Below, in pieces: positions 53,112-63,200 of a stretch of DNA of 64,000 bases (position 1 is the stretch's first letter; each line of letters opens with the position of its first letter). A model generated the notes under the pieces. It made no database searches. It was not told the origin of the DNA and saw only the letters and a list, made by a program, of their open reading frames with translations. The translations under genes and the position numbers were made by a program. The DNA is taken from contig NZ_AUDL01000016.1 in the NCBI RefSeq assembly GCF_000425445.1, positions 34,920-98,919 of the forward strand, given 5' to 3'. The DNA comes from Flavobacterium denitrificans DSM 15936. GTDB taxonomy: Bacteria > Bacteroidota > Bacteroidia > Flavobacteriales > Flavobacteriaceae.

Positions 53112-55099
53112 GGCAATTGTTCCTGAAGTTTTTTGATATCGTCACGTAGTTTAGCGGCTTGCATAAAATCTAATTCTTTAGCCGCTTTTTCCATTGATTT
53201 TCGTTTTTCGCGAATCAATTTTTCCAAATCAGTTTTTGACATATATGCTGTTTCTGGCTCGGCAGCGACAGGCAATGTGTGCCCTAATTCGTATTCAACT
53301 AAAGGATTTTTAGTAAATGCGCTTTCAATTTTCTTGTTTAAGGCTTGAGGAACAATATTATTTTCAACGTTGAAATTGATTTGTTTGGTTCTTCTATAAT
53401 TAGTTTCATCGATTGTTCGTTGCATACTTGCCGTAATTTTATCGGCATACATAATAGCTTTTCCGTTTAAATTTCTCGCTGCACGACCAATGGTTTGTGT
53501 CAAAGATCTGTGGTTTCTTAAAAAACCTTCTTTATCAGCGTCAAGAATAGCTACTAATGAAACTTCAGGCAAATCCAAACCTTCACGAAGCAAGTTTACT
53601 CCAATCAAAACATCAAAAATACCTTTTCGCAAATCCTGCATGATTTCGATACGTTCTAAAGTATCAACTTCAGAATGGATATAGCGGCAACGAATATTTA
53701 CTTTTGTCAAATATTTGGCTAATTCTTCGGCCATTCTTTTGGTTAAAGTCGTTACTAAAACTCTTTCGTCCAATTCGCATCGCACCTGAATTTCTTCAAT
53801 CAAATCATCAATCTGATTCAAACTTGGGCGAACTTCAATTATTGGATCTAATAGTCCAGTCGGACGAATAATTTGTTCCACATAAATTCCGTCCGATTTT
53901 TGCAATTCGTAATCGGCCGGAGTTGCAGAAACGTAAATTACCTGATTTTGTAAAGCTTCGAATTCCTCAAATTTCAAAGGTCGGTTGTCCATTGCAGCTG
54001 GTAAACGGAAACCATATTCAACCAAGTTCTCTTTACGGCTTCGGTCGCCTCCATACATGGCATGAACCTGCGAAACTGTAACGTGACTTTCGTCAACAAC
54101 CATTAAATAATCGCTTGGAAAATAATCTAACAGACAGAAAGGACGCGTTCCAGCTTCACGTCCGTCAAGATAACGAGAATAATTTTCAATTCCAGAGCAA
54201 TAACCTAATTCACGAATCATTTCTAAATCGAAATTCGTTCTTTCTTCAAGACGTTTTGCTTCCAGATGTTTTCCTATCTCTTTAAAATAATCAACTTGTT
54301 TTACTAAATCCTGCTGGATTTGCCAAATAGCGCCTTGTAAAACTTCTGGAGAAGTCACAAACATATTGGCAGGATAAATCGTCAATCTTTTGAATTTCTC
54401 AATTACTTTGGAAGTTTGAGCATCAAATGATTCTATTTCTTCAATTTCATCTCCAAAAAAGTGAATTCGATACGCATCATCAGCATAACTTGGATATACT
54501 TCAACAGTATCTCCTTTGATTCTGAAAGTTCCCGGATTAAAATCGGCTTCCGTTCTGGCGTATAAACTTTGAACTAGACTATGCAATAATTTGGTTCTGG
54601 AAATAACTTGATCTCTAGTGATTTCTATTACGTTTTTCTGAAATTCCACAGGATTTCCAATACCATATAAACAAGAAACCGAAGCGACAACCAAAACATC
54701 TCGACGCCCAGAAAGTAGGGAAGAAGTCGTGCTCAAACGCATCTTTTCTAATTCTTCATTGATAGATAAATCTTTCTCAATAAAAACGCCTGTAACAGGC
54801 ATAAAAGCTTCAGGCTGATAATAGTCGTAATAAGAAACGAAATATTCAACCGCATTATTTGGGAAAAATTGCTTGAATTCTGAATACAATTGCGCGGCCA
54901 AAGTTTTGGTGTGTGCCAAAACCAATGTTGGTCGCTGTACTTCCTGAATAACATTTGCAACCGTAAAGGTTTTTCCGGATCCCGTAACTCCTAATAAAGT
55001 TTGATATTTTTCGCCATCTTCAACACCTTGTGCAAGTTTTTGTATGGCTTGTGGCTGATCTCCTTTCGGACTATATTCTGAAGCTACTTGAAAATTCAT
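53108..55099 (-). CDS. uvrB: Excinuclease ABC subunit B
   Basis: UvrB is the damage-verification helicase of nucleotide excision repair. The 663-residue protein has the Walker A motif LLGVTGSGKTFTVA, the beta-hairpin segment YDYYQPEAFMP, Walker B in VVDESHVTV, helicase motif VI in QTIGRAARNLNGKAIMYAD and the UVR motif near the C-terminus with AAKELDFMQAAKLRD. It ends overlapping the TerB-like gene by 4 nt. The hydrolase gene lies 17 nt upstream, so they may be cotranscribed. Confidence 0.97.
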   Translation of the reverse strand: MNFQVASEYSPKGDQPQAIQKLAQGVEDGEKYQTLLGVTGSGKTFTVANVIQEVQRPTLVLAHTKTLAAQLYSEFKQFFPNNAVEYFVSYYDYYQPEAFMPVTGVFIEKDLSINEELEKMRLSTTSSLLSGRRDVLVVASVSCLYGIGNPVEFQKNVIEITRDQVISRTKLLHSLVQSLYARTEADFNPGTFRIKGDTVEVYPSYADDAYRIHFFGDEIEEIESFDAQTSKVIEKFKRLTIYPANMFVTSPEVLQGAIWQIQQDLVKQVDYFKEIGKHLEAKRLEERTNFDLEMIRELGYCSGIENYSRYLDGREAGTRPFCLLDYFPSDYLMVVDESHVTVSQVHAMYGGDRSRKENLVEYGFRLPAAMDNRPLKFEEFEALQNQVIYVSATPADYELQKSDGIYVEQIIRPTGLLDPIIEVRPSLNQIDDLIEEIQVRCELDERVLVTTLTKRMAEELAKYLTKVNIRCRYIHSEVDTLERIEIMQDLRKGIFDVLIGVNLLREGLDLPEVSLVAILDADKEGFLRNHRSLTQTIGRAARNLNGKAIMYADKITASMQRTIDETNYRRTKQINFNVENNIVPQALNKKIESAFTKNPLVEYELGHTLPVAAEPETAYMSKTDLEKLIREKRKSMEKAAKELDFMQAAKLRDDIKKLQEQLP

Positions 55100-55116
55100 T
55101 TTTTATTGATGAAAAA

Positions 55117-56091
55117 TTAGTTTTGTAAAGATACGAAGTTTGAAGGCTTTTCGAGAAAATTAATCATAGCGTCATTTACAAATTTTGATTGATCGATGCT
55201 TAAAAAATGTCCGGCATCTTTAATCATTATTGTTTTGGCGTTTGGCAGATTTTTTTTTGCGCGTTCTAAACTTTCTTCTGAATTTATAACGTCTTTATCG
55301 CCAATTAAAACCAAAACCGGATTCTGAATCGATTTTAATTCATCATCTGAAAAAGGTGTCATTTTGAGCATGCTGGAATTTGATTTTGCATATTTATTCG
55401 CCAAATAAAATTGTCTGTTATAAACAGGGCTGATTTTTTCAGGATGAGTAGAAAATGTTTTTAAGGTTTTGCTGAATTTCTTTTCGCTTGGAAAAAGTTT
55501 TAAAAGCAAAGCTGATGATGTTTTTCTTGGTTTATCAATAAATTTAAAGGTCTGCGCAGGACTCAGTAAAACAATTTTATCAATAGAATTATTTTTTTGA
55601 ACAGCTAATAGGGTAGCAATCCAGCCTCCGCGTGAAGCGCCAATCATATCAAATTTCTTTAATTTATAATGATTGAATATTTCATTGTACCAAATGACAA
55701 TTTCTTCTTTTGAAAGTGGTTTAGCAGTTAATGTCGATTTGTTTGGTTCCATTAAAAAATCAATGGCGTATATGCGGTGATTTTTTGCCAATGTTTTAAT
55801 ATTTGGATACCACATAGTGGAACTTGCGTCCATGCCGTGAAGTAAGACTAAATCTTTTCCGTTTTTTGGACCAGCGATAATAACGTGCGCTGTTCCAAAA
55901 CTGGTTTTTACATTTTCTTCTGTATAAGGAACATCCCAAAGCTTTAAGGCTTTGTTATAAGATGCGGTATAATTTTGTTTGTCGCTTTCGGTTTTAAAAA
56001 CATAATCTTCGAATTTAGTTTTTTTCGAAGAGGCACAGGCCGTCAGTAAAATAATAAAGAATAACCGAACGAATATTTTTGAAGTACTCAT
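55117..56091 (-). CDS. Alpha/beta hydrolase lipoprotein
   Basis: The protein has 324 residues from the ATG at 56091, chosen so that the lipoprotein signal FFIILLTACASS is N-terminal; the frame is open to 56127. The alpha/beta-hydrolase fold has VLLHGMDASSTMW (oxyanion region), the nucleophile in MIGASRGGWIATL, Asp in LIGDKDVIN and His in DAGHFLSID. It is probably an envelope-anchored esterase or peptidase-like enzyme. The substrate is unknown. uvrB follows 17 nt later. Confidence 0.84.
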   Translation of the reverse strand: MSTSKIFVRLFFIILLTACASSKKTKFEDYVFKTESDKQNYTASYNKALKLWDVPYTEENVKTSFGTAHVIIAGPKNGKDLVLLHGMDASSTMWYPNIKTLAKNHRIYAIDFLMEPNKSTLTAKPLSKEEIVIWYNEIFNHYKLKKFDMIGASRGGWIATLLAVQKNNSIDKIVLLSPAQTFKFIDKPRKTSSALLLKLFPSEKKFSKTLKTFSTHPEKISPVYNRQFYLANKYAKSNSSMLKMTPFSDDELKSIQNPVLVLIGDKDVINSEESLERAKKNLPNAKTIMIKDAGHFLSIDQSKFVNDAMINFLEKPSNFVSLQN

Positions 56092-56169
56092 AAAATTAAA
56101 TTTACGTTGAAAGGTACAACAATCCAATTTCGAAGCTATTTCAGAATTTTATCTGAAACTATCATAATT

Positions 56170-56406
56170 TTAAGATTTATCATTTTTGGAAGTCAGATAA
56201 TAAATCTGTACAAATGCTAAAATGGCATTCGGGATAATTACGGGCCAAAGCCATTGATTAAAATCTCGATAGTCATTTAAGAAAATACCATAAATGACAA
56301 AACAGATACAGCCAAACATATTAATGAATCGAATTGTTCTGAGGTTTTTCAGTAAAAAACCTCCAACAATAAAAACAGATGCGAGGTAACCAATATATTC
56401 TGCCAT
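56170..56406 (-). CDS. Small three-helix membrane protein, 78 aa
   Basis: The protein has helices at about 4-20, 29-44 and 52-70, with YIGYLASVFIVGGFLLKN and FGCICFVIYGIFLNDY. The pattern, with asparagine between helices and a K/R-rich linker, resembles small YgjV/CBU_0592-like membrane proteins. It is monocistronic. Function unknown. Confidence 0.62.
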   Translation of the reverse strand: MAEYIGYLASVFIVGGFLLKNLRTIRFINMFGCICFVIYGIFLNDYRDFNQWLWPVIIPNAILAFVQIYYLTSKNDKS

Positions 56407-56486
56407 AGTCTTGATATTTAATTGTTTACACTAAATGTAGTAAAATGAAATTATATTATCAAGAGTTGATGTTGAAAATCAGTGTT

Positions 56487-57443
56487 TTAAAGTTTCCACA
56501 CTTTCTGTTCAGCTTCATTTAAGAAACTCCAAGCAACAATACGGCTATTTTTTTGGCCTTGCGCCATATCAATTGTTTTGACCGAAACGGCGTTTGCTTT
56601 TTTCAGAATTTTATAAATCGAAGAAAGATTTTCTTTTTTAGAAACCAAAGTGGTAAACCATAAACATTGCGAAGCATATTTTGCGCTTTCGTAAATCATT
56701 TGAGTGATAAATGCAATTTCGCCACCGTTGCACCATAATTCGGCATTTTGACCACCAAAGTTTAAAACAGGATTTGTACTTCTTTTTTCTTTTGGATTTA
56801 GATTAGAAACTTTTCTTGAAGCGCTTTTGTTTGCTTCTTGTGCCGATGCATGAAATGGCGGATTACACATGGTGAAAGTGAATTTATCTTCGGGAATAAT
56901 AATATTTTTGAAAATAAATCGAGATTCGGTTTGTTGCTGTAAGCTTATAGAATCGTTTAATTTTGGATTGTTTTCTATTATTTTACTGCAGTTTTCAATT
57001 GCTTTTTTGTCGATGTCTGTTCCAACAAAACTCCAGTTATAAACAGCATTTCCTAATATCGGATAGATCAAATTTGCACCCGTTCCGATATCTAAACCTA
57101 AAACTGAATTTCCTTTCGGAATAATTCCGTTATTGGTTTCGGCTAATAAATCGGCGATATAATGAATGTAATCGGCGCGTCCAGGAATTGGCGGGCATAG
57201 GTAATTTTTAGGGATATCCCAATTTTGAATATCGTAATAGGTTTGTAGTAAAGCTTTGTTTAAAGCTTTAACAGCAAGCGGATTGCTGAATTCAATGGTT
57301 TCGATTCCGTATTTATTTATGGAAACAAAAGCGTTTAATTCGGGACAATTTGAAATAAGAAGTTCGAAGTCATATCGTGAACGATGCAGATTTCTTGGGT
57401 GTAAATTTTCTTTTTGAGAATTGTCGTTTGCTTTCATTTTCAT
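56487..57443 (-). CDS. rlmF: 23S rRNA (adenine(1618)-N6)-methyltransferase
   Basis: RlmF methylates A1618 of 23S rRNA. The protein opens with ENLHPRNLHRSRYDFELLI, the RlmF signature, and has the SAM-binding LGLDIGTGANLIYP and the N6-methylase motif CNPPFHASAQE. I place the start at the ATG at 57443; the ATG at 57452 is possible, but a TATCTTTG -7-like box at 57454-57461 places transcription start downstream of it. It marks the core-genome edge of the cassette-like region that follows. Confidence 0.92.
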   Translation of the reverse strand: MKMKANDNSQKENLHPRNLHRSRYDFELLISNCPELNAFVSINKYGIETIEFSNPLAVKALNKALLQTYYDIQNWDIPKNYLCPPIPGRADYIHYIADLLAETNNGIIPKGNSVLGLDIGTGANLIYPILGNAVYNWSFVGTDIDKKAIENCSKIIENNPKLNDSISLQQQTESRFIFKNIIIPEDKFTFTMCNPPFHASAQEANKSASRKVSNLNPKEKRSTNPVLNFGGQNAELWCNGGEIAFITQMIYESAKYASQCLWFTTLVSKKENLSSIYKILKKANAVSVKTIDMAQGQKNSRIVAWSFLNEAEQKVWKL

Positions 57444-57500
57444 AGATTTCAAGCAAAGATAGTCATTCCTTTTTTAGAAAATATTTTGTAAAACTTTCTA

Positions 57501-57537
57501 TTAAGCCAATTGCCTAAATCCGTTGTAGTGCTGTTAG
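57501..57537 (+). repeat. Cassette-site A, right half only
   Basis: TAAGCCAATTGCCTAAATCC and GTTGTAGTGCTGTTAG match the right arms of sites C and D. No left arm (AACGTTCT type) is present between here and rlmF, so only half a site remains at this boundary. The stop codon of the 57534 gene is formed inside its GTTA core. Confidence 0.7.
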
Positions 57538-58328
57538 TTTTTGTTTTTTCTTTTGAATACAAATTCATAATCAGCAATTATAGTTTTAAATGTATCATTT
57601 TCAAATTCGTAAATTGGTTTTTTATATAAAAAAGCATTTGTTTGAAAATGAAAATGATAAAAAAATCCATCTTTTATCTGAACATTTGTTTCGTATACAT
57701 TTATTAAAAAACTTTCCTCCGAATTATAATTTCTGACTGTTGCTAAACAAATAAATTTATAAAAATCAACATTGAACTTCTCTATTTTTAGTTCTATTTT
57801 CGACCCAATTGGAGTCCAATCTGTCATATTGTAATTTATTCTTAATTGTCCTGATTCTCTAATTGAAACCCATTCGTCTAACAATTCGTTTGCATCAACG
57901 ATACTTAATTCATAAAAAGTTTCGAATTTTAAACCATTCAAAATTGTATTAAAAAGATCTGTGACGTAAATTTTATTATCAAGTTCTTTATATATTATTG
58001 ACCCCAATCTTCTATAATCTTGATTTAAAAATAATTTTGATTTTATTACTTGGTTAAGGTCGCTTGATGTTAACTTAAATCTATTAGAATTAATTGATTC
58101 AAAAATTTTTATGAAAGAAGCTTTATTTTCGTGATTCAAAACAATGTTCAAATCTAATTTACTAAAACTGTTATACTTAATGTTTTGATTAAATTCAGAT
58201 AATAATTTATTATATTCAATAGGCATCATTTCTTCAAATTCAGGATTGATTAATAATTCAAATAGAATTAAAAAAACAAAATTCTTTTTATCGGTAAATG
58301 TTTGGTCAAATATTTTTAATTGATTCAT
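57534..58328 (-). CDS. Hypothetical protein of cassette 1, 264 aa
   Basis: This 264-residue protein is soluble, without signal or membrane helix. It has a helical N-terminal half and a C-terminal half with beta-rich segments such as FLINVYETNVQIKDG. I recognise no family. It is a very AT-rich gene lying alone between palindromic sites A and B in the same orientation as the other cassette genes. Its stop codon lies within site A. No function can be assigned. Confidence 0.6.
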   Translation of the reverse strand: MNQLKIFDQTFTDKKNFVFLILFELLINPEFEEMMPIEYNKLLSEFNQNIKYNSFSKLDLNIVLNHENKASFIKIFESINSNRFKLTSSDLNQVIKSKLFLNQDYRRLGSIIYKELDNKIYVTDLFNTILNGLKFETFYELSIVDANELLDEWVSIRESGQLRINYNMTDWTPIGSKIELKIEKFNVDFYKFICLATVRNYNSEESFLINVYETNVQIKDGFFYHFHFQTNAFLYKKPIYEFENDTFKTIIADYEFVFKRKNKN

Positions 58329-58354
58329 TTTTATTGTTTTGTGGTAAAATAAAA

Positions 58355-58477
58355 GTTAACGTCCCGGCGCTACACGCAGGCTGGTATAAAGAAAGCCAAA
58401 ACTTTTGGTTACAAACCTATTTTTTAAATACAAATCCATCATTAAATTTTGCCAATTGTTGTTGTGGCTGTTGGTTG
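58355..58477 (+). repeat. Cassette-site B, diverged palindromic site
   Basis: The left arm GTTAACGTCCCGGCGCTACA begins at 58355 and matches the AACGTTCTGGCGCTACA-like arms of sites C-E. The right arm, near GCCAATTGTTGTTGTGGCTG (58451), is a degenerate version of the CCAATTGCCTAAATCCGTTG arm. It separates the 57534 and 58498 genes. Confidence 0.6.
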
Positions 58478-58497
58478 CTGGCTCTTTAGGTTCTAAT

Positions 58498-59079
58498 TCA
58501 TTCAACATCATCAGCCCATTTTACAATATCAGTATTATGAGTTGAAAATATAATTGTCGCACTGTCACCAACTTTGTAATTTTTAGGATCTAAATCGTTA
58601 GTGTATTTTTTACCATTCAAGTAAAATTCAAAAAATGCGAATTTAGCTCCTTTTCCTTTGTAATGAATGTCATAAATCCTCACTTTTTGTAAACGCCCAA
58701 AGTTTTTTAATTGTTCTTTTTCATATTTATTTAGAAAAGTAAACAAACCATACGCAGTACTTCCAAATATTATTAATGACAAAGAACAGTAAATTGTATT
58801 TATAATTTTCACCTTAGAGAAACCAATTGTTTCTTTTAGAATTTGATATTTTTTTGGGTTAGAAAGCGTTGTGAAATCAAAGTCTGTTTTGGTTGAAACA
58901 ATAATTCGTGTTAATGAAATACTTAAAAGAATTGAGCCAAAACCAACAATGAAATAACCAATAAGACCTAAGTATTTTGCACCATCGTGTGTCCACCAAA
59001 CTTTATAAACAATGAAAGTACCAATTATAATTAGTAGTGAGTTAAGGAATGAATATTTGATTGCTTGTCTTTTGGTCAT
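58498..59079 (-). CDS. Membrane protein of cassette 2, 193 aa
   Basis: This 193-residue protein has three membrane helices (about 11-27, 36-56 and 92-113), then a soluble domain with KVRIYDIHYKGKGAKFAFFE and NYKVGDSATIIFST. That domain resembles DUF3592-like modules, as does the one in the 32749 gene. The gene has its own spacing and no partner inside the cassette. No function is known. Confidence 0.6.
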   Translation of the reverse strand: MTKRQAIKYSFLNSLLIIIGTFIVYKVWWTHDGAKYLGLIGYFIVGFGSILLSISLTRIIVSTKTDFDFTTLSNPKKYQILKETIGFSKVKIINTIYCSLSLIIFGSTAYGLFTFLNKYEKEQLKNFGRLQKVRIYDIHYKGKGAKFAFFEFYLNGKKYTNDLDPKNYKVGDSATIIFSTHNTDIVKWADDVE

Positions 59080-59110
59080 TATTATCTTTTAGTGTTTAGT
59101 TGCGAGGGGT

Positions 59111-59276
59111 ACCACAAACGTTCTGTTACTACAGCGGGTTTGGTATTAAATTAAACCCATTCTTCGGATTTGCCACCCGAGTGATAGCGAACAAGCGAAG
59201 CAAATCATCCCAAATACAAAACCAATTTTCCATTAAGCCAATTTTCCTAATCCGTTGTAGTGGCCGTTAGCAGTGG
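59111..59276 (+). repeat. Cassette-site C, full imperfect palindrome
   Basis: The left arm AAACGTTCTGTTACTACAGC (59116) and the right arm CCGTTGTAGTGGCCGTTAGC (59252) fold into an imperfect hairpin of unequal arms (about 21 and 17 nt from the AAC core to CGG). A CCAATTTTCCATTAAGCC block lies inside. The site is about 166 bp, between the 58498 and 59281 genes. Confidence 0.75.
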
Positions 59277-59280
59277 TTTT

Positions 59281-59916
59281 TTATTCTTTCTGAGTTGTTT
59301 TCCAATAAAATTCTTTGCCACATTCTTTTGAAATAACTGCGGTTATTTTTTTACTGATGTCTTTTAAAGATTTATTTTTTTTACTTTTAAAGAACGAAAT
59401 TAATAACTGTGAACCTTCAAATTGATGTATTTTTATAGTTTTGCTATTCAGTAATTCAATATTCATATGAATTAAGAACAGCTGTCTCTTATATGTTTTT
59501 CCCCTATGATAGTTAATAAATGTGATATCGTTGGCTCTTAAGTGAAATTGTTTGATTTCGATAAAATTAAATTGAAGCTTTCTGAATAAGTTTAACTTTA
59601 TGACTAACTGTTTTTTGGATTCGCTTATAAAAAATACACTTTTTGTTGGCTTGATAAAAGTTTCAATCGAAACAATTAGAAAATATAATCCAGCTAGTAA
59701 TAATCCAGTTGAAAAAAAATATCCAATTATTACATTTAAGTCAGTTTTTCTATTTAATAAATAGCAAGCTAACTTGAAATCAAAAAATAAAATTGGCAAT
59801 GATATTAAAAAGTAAACTAAAATATAAAAGATATCTTTTTGGCTTCTTTTATAGTCAATTCTTAAATCGCCATTCAAAGTTCTTTCAATATAATAACTTC
59901 CAATATTATTTTCCAT
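59281..59916 (-). CDS. Membrane protein of cassette 3, 211 aa
   Basis: This 211-residue protein has two hydrophobic helices (about 29-47 and 63-84) with a long cytoplasmic-looking C-terminal part rich in Lys, Ile and Phe, containing LNLFRKLQFNFIEIKQFHLR. No family is recognised. The gene is flanked on the left by TTAGCAGTG (59267-59275) and on the right by its exact complement CACTGCTAA (59943-59951), so it sits in a self-contained cassette between sites C and D. Confidence 0.6.
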   Translation of the reverse strand: MENNIGSYYIERTLNGDLRIDYKRSQKDIFYILVYFLISLPILFFDFKLACYLLNRKTDLNVIIGYFFSTGLLLAGLYFLIVSIETFIKPTKSVFFISESKKQLVIKLNLFRKLQFNFIEIKQFHLRANDITFINYHRGKTYKRQLFLIHMNIELLNSKTIKIHQFEGSQLLISFFKSKKNKSLKDISKKITAVISKECGKEFYWKTTQKE

Positions 59917-59942
59917 TTGTACAATTAAGTTTTCTCAAAAAT

Positions 59943-60081
59943 CACTGCTAATGTTCTGGCACTACATCGGATTTAGGGTTAAATTAAGACCATTTTTCGA
60001 ATTTGCCAAATCTTCCCAAATACAAAACCAACTTCCCATTAAGCCAATTGCCTAAATCCGTTGTAGCGTGTGTTATGCCTC
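59943..60081 (+). repeat. Cassette-site D, full imperfect palindrome
   Basis: The left arm CACTGCTAATGTTCTGGCAC is followed by ACTACATCGG; the right arm is CCGTTGTAGCGTGTGTTATG followed by CCTC. The inner block TTCCCATTAAGCCAATTGCC is shared with site A. The element separates the 59281 gene from the restriction cassette. The spacer from 60082 to 60209 holds no further gene. Confidence 0.8.
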
Positions 60082-60209
60082 GTTGTTTTTTTCGGTTGCT
60101 GTTTATCCGTTAAAACTTCTGCTTTGATGCGTTGGATTGGTAACTCCTTTGCATTTTTTTTTGGTATTTTATGTTGGCTAAAAATGTAAATGTGCTACTG
60201 AAAGAGTGG

Positions 60210-63200
60210 CTATTCAAAGTCTATTTCCGTTTTTGAAATTCTGTCTAGCTCGTCTAAAATACTTTTTTTAATAAGTTCTATTTTTTTGTGTTTATTGGAT
60301 AATTCTTTTTGAGCAACTAAATCAATTGTCCCATTTGGTTTTACTGGAAATGGAATTTGTAACTTTTTTACAATGCTCTGAGGTAGACTTTTTTGTTTTT
60401 CGCCTTTGACATTTTCAATGAAAATCGGTTCAGCTATATATTTTACATATTCTAAATCAATATCTTTTGTTAATGGTCTTAACCCGCAATTATTTCTACC
60501 AATATTAAATTTTCCGCTTCTAAGTTTAATGTGTCCAGAATTACCATAAGTTACCCAAGTAAGTAAAATCTCATCATATTTAAATGATTTTATATAACCA
60601 AAAACACCTCCGTTTTCAATTTGACCTGAGTAGACTGGGTATTCGCCTTTATTTTTATCTATGAATTTTTTGGTAAGGTTATCTTCTCCTAATATTTCAA
60701 AAAGGTTGTCCACACTAAAGATTTTCAGAGTGGAATTATCCTTTATTTCAATAATTAGATTTTCAATCTGTGATTTATATTCGTCGATAGATTTTTTAAT
60801 ATCTTCTATATATAATATTTTGTCAACAACGTCCTTTTGAGCTTCTATATCGAAAATTCCCTTTTCGTCAATAGGCATAACAATTTCAACCTCTTCAACC
60901 ATTTTTGGATAAACTTTTGTAAATTCATCAGAGCCGTTTTCGCCTTTTCTTCCTTTTGCTAATTCTCTTAGTTTAGGTTCAACGATGTTCTTTACATAAA
61001 GTAAATTTATATTTGGTAATTTAGGTTTCAGCAATCCTCTATCTCCATTAATTGAAAATTTGCCATCAATTAACATCATATAACCTGCAAAACCATTTGT
61101 TGCCCAAGTTAGAAATTGACCATCATAATCATTAGTATTGATGTAGGTTAAAGGTGCATTGTTAGATGCAGAATAAACAGGATTATCTCCTTTATTTAGA
61201 TTACCGAAATTTTTGGTATAAAGAGATTTCCCTTTTTCAATATCAAAAAGCTCTTTGAGTTTATAAGTTTTTTTATTTAGTTCAGACTTTTTTTTTTCAG
61301 ACAATTCTTTAATGCCTTCTTGAAAAGTCTTTAAAGAAATTGACATATCTTCAACCAAAGAAGAAAAGTCAAGCAATCCTAATTTATCTTTCTTTTCACT
61401 AATACCAAGTTCAATTTTTTCATCTTCACTCCACCATTTATCTATTATCCAAGAATTTTCTAATGAACTTGTGAAATCTGTAAATGGAAATATTTTACAT
61501 CTTTTATCGGTATTGATTTTTGCAAAACTTGCTTTATTACCTTTGAAAAATGAATATAAAGTAACAGCTTCACTTAAATCGTCTTGGTCAATATCAAATC
61601 TATAAACATCTCTACTTTCTCCCATTTCACTTACCAAATAGGTGAAAACTGGGTCTGTTTGAACTTCTTTTTTGTTGGCTTTTTTAGTTAAGCAAAGAAT
61701 ATAAGTTTTTTTATTTGTTGTAAAAAAAGTGTTTAATGGTAATGAAACAATACCATCAATATAACATTCGTCTATTATGAATTGTCTTAAGTTTTTATCG
61801 TTTTGACGATTAAAAATTCCATCAGGCACAACAACAAATGCTTTTCCGTTTGGTTTTAAAGCCCGAATAATCCACTCCATAAACAAACCCTCAACACCGA
61901 TAGCATTGATTTTGTAATAGTTTACAAGAGTTCCGTCTTTTTTTATTTCTTCTTTTAAATTACTGCTTCCACTTGTTACATAAGGCGGATTTGTTACGAT
62001 AAGGTCATACTCGTTTTCAACTGGTTCAGAAAGAGTTCCTAAAATAGAATTTGTTTTAAGTAGAAAACTATCATTGAAAAGTTGAGCAAATTCGGTTGTA
62101 ATTCCTGGGTTTTCTTTGATAATATCAGAAAAATAAATTAACATATTGGCTTTAGCCAATATGATTGTTTTTTGTTCGTCTTTGTCAAAACCTTTGTCGT
62201 AACCGTGAATGGTAATTTTTGGAATTAATTTTCCTTTCTTAATTTCGTAGAATTGGTCAAGTTTAGTAATTACAGGTTCTAATAAGAATTTCCCAACGCC
62301 ACAAGCTGGGTCACAAATTTTCGCACCTACTTTTATGTCGTCTTTTGCCATTTCAACAACGGCTCTAACTACTTTTAAAGGTGTAAAGAATTGTCCCCAA
62401 TTTTTTTTGCTAATACTTTCCTTTAAGAAACTTTCAAAAAGTTGGCTTTTAAAATCGTAATCGATATGCTCAAGTTTTCCGTAGTCCTTAAACTTGGTTA
62501 ATACCTTTTTAAAAACTGTGCTATATCCTTTTACTGCTTTTTGGTCTTTACTTACAAAAATAGTTCCGTTGATGATGGTTGTTTTGTCGGCTGGATTTTC
62601 AGGAAACAGCGTTTTAATTTTAGGACGAACAACACTTGCATAAGTTTCTAAAACTTCATCCTCTGTATTTCCGCTAAAACTTGCGTAAAGCGTATTGAAA
62701 TTAAACATTCCTTGCAACACGCCTAAATCGCTTAGATATTTAAAAATGAAAAGTTCAACAAATGTATAAAGACAGTTTTCAGGTGTTGCACCACTTACCG
62801 ACCAAATGTCTTGCCAAATCTGTTTCGCCAAGTCAGTTGGATTTACTAATTGCTTTGGTTTAATTTGGTCATTTAGTTCGTTTATTGAAAATATAATTTT
62901 TTCAATAAATTCAGGGAGTTTTTCGTCTTTTGGGTCAAAGTTGGTTTTTATTTCTTTTCCACTTTCGTCTTTAATTTTATTACCTGTTAAAACATTTACC
63001 CAAATTGTTTCTTTCGTATCAGTTGCAATAATTATGTGTGCATCAAGTTTTTTAGCAACTTCTAATTCTTGTTTTATTGCCTTATTTTTCTGTACGGCTG
63101 TTTTAAATTCAGAAGGCTTTTTATATTCAATTACTGCAATTACATTTTTCTTTTGAACTATTAAGCCATCAACTTTTTTTCTTTCTTCAGCTCCGTAATT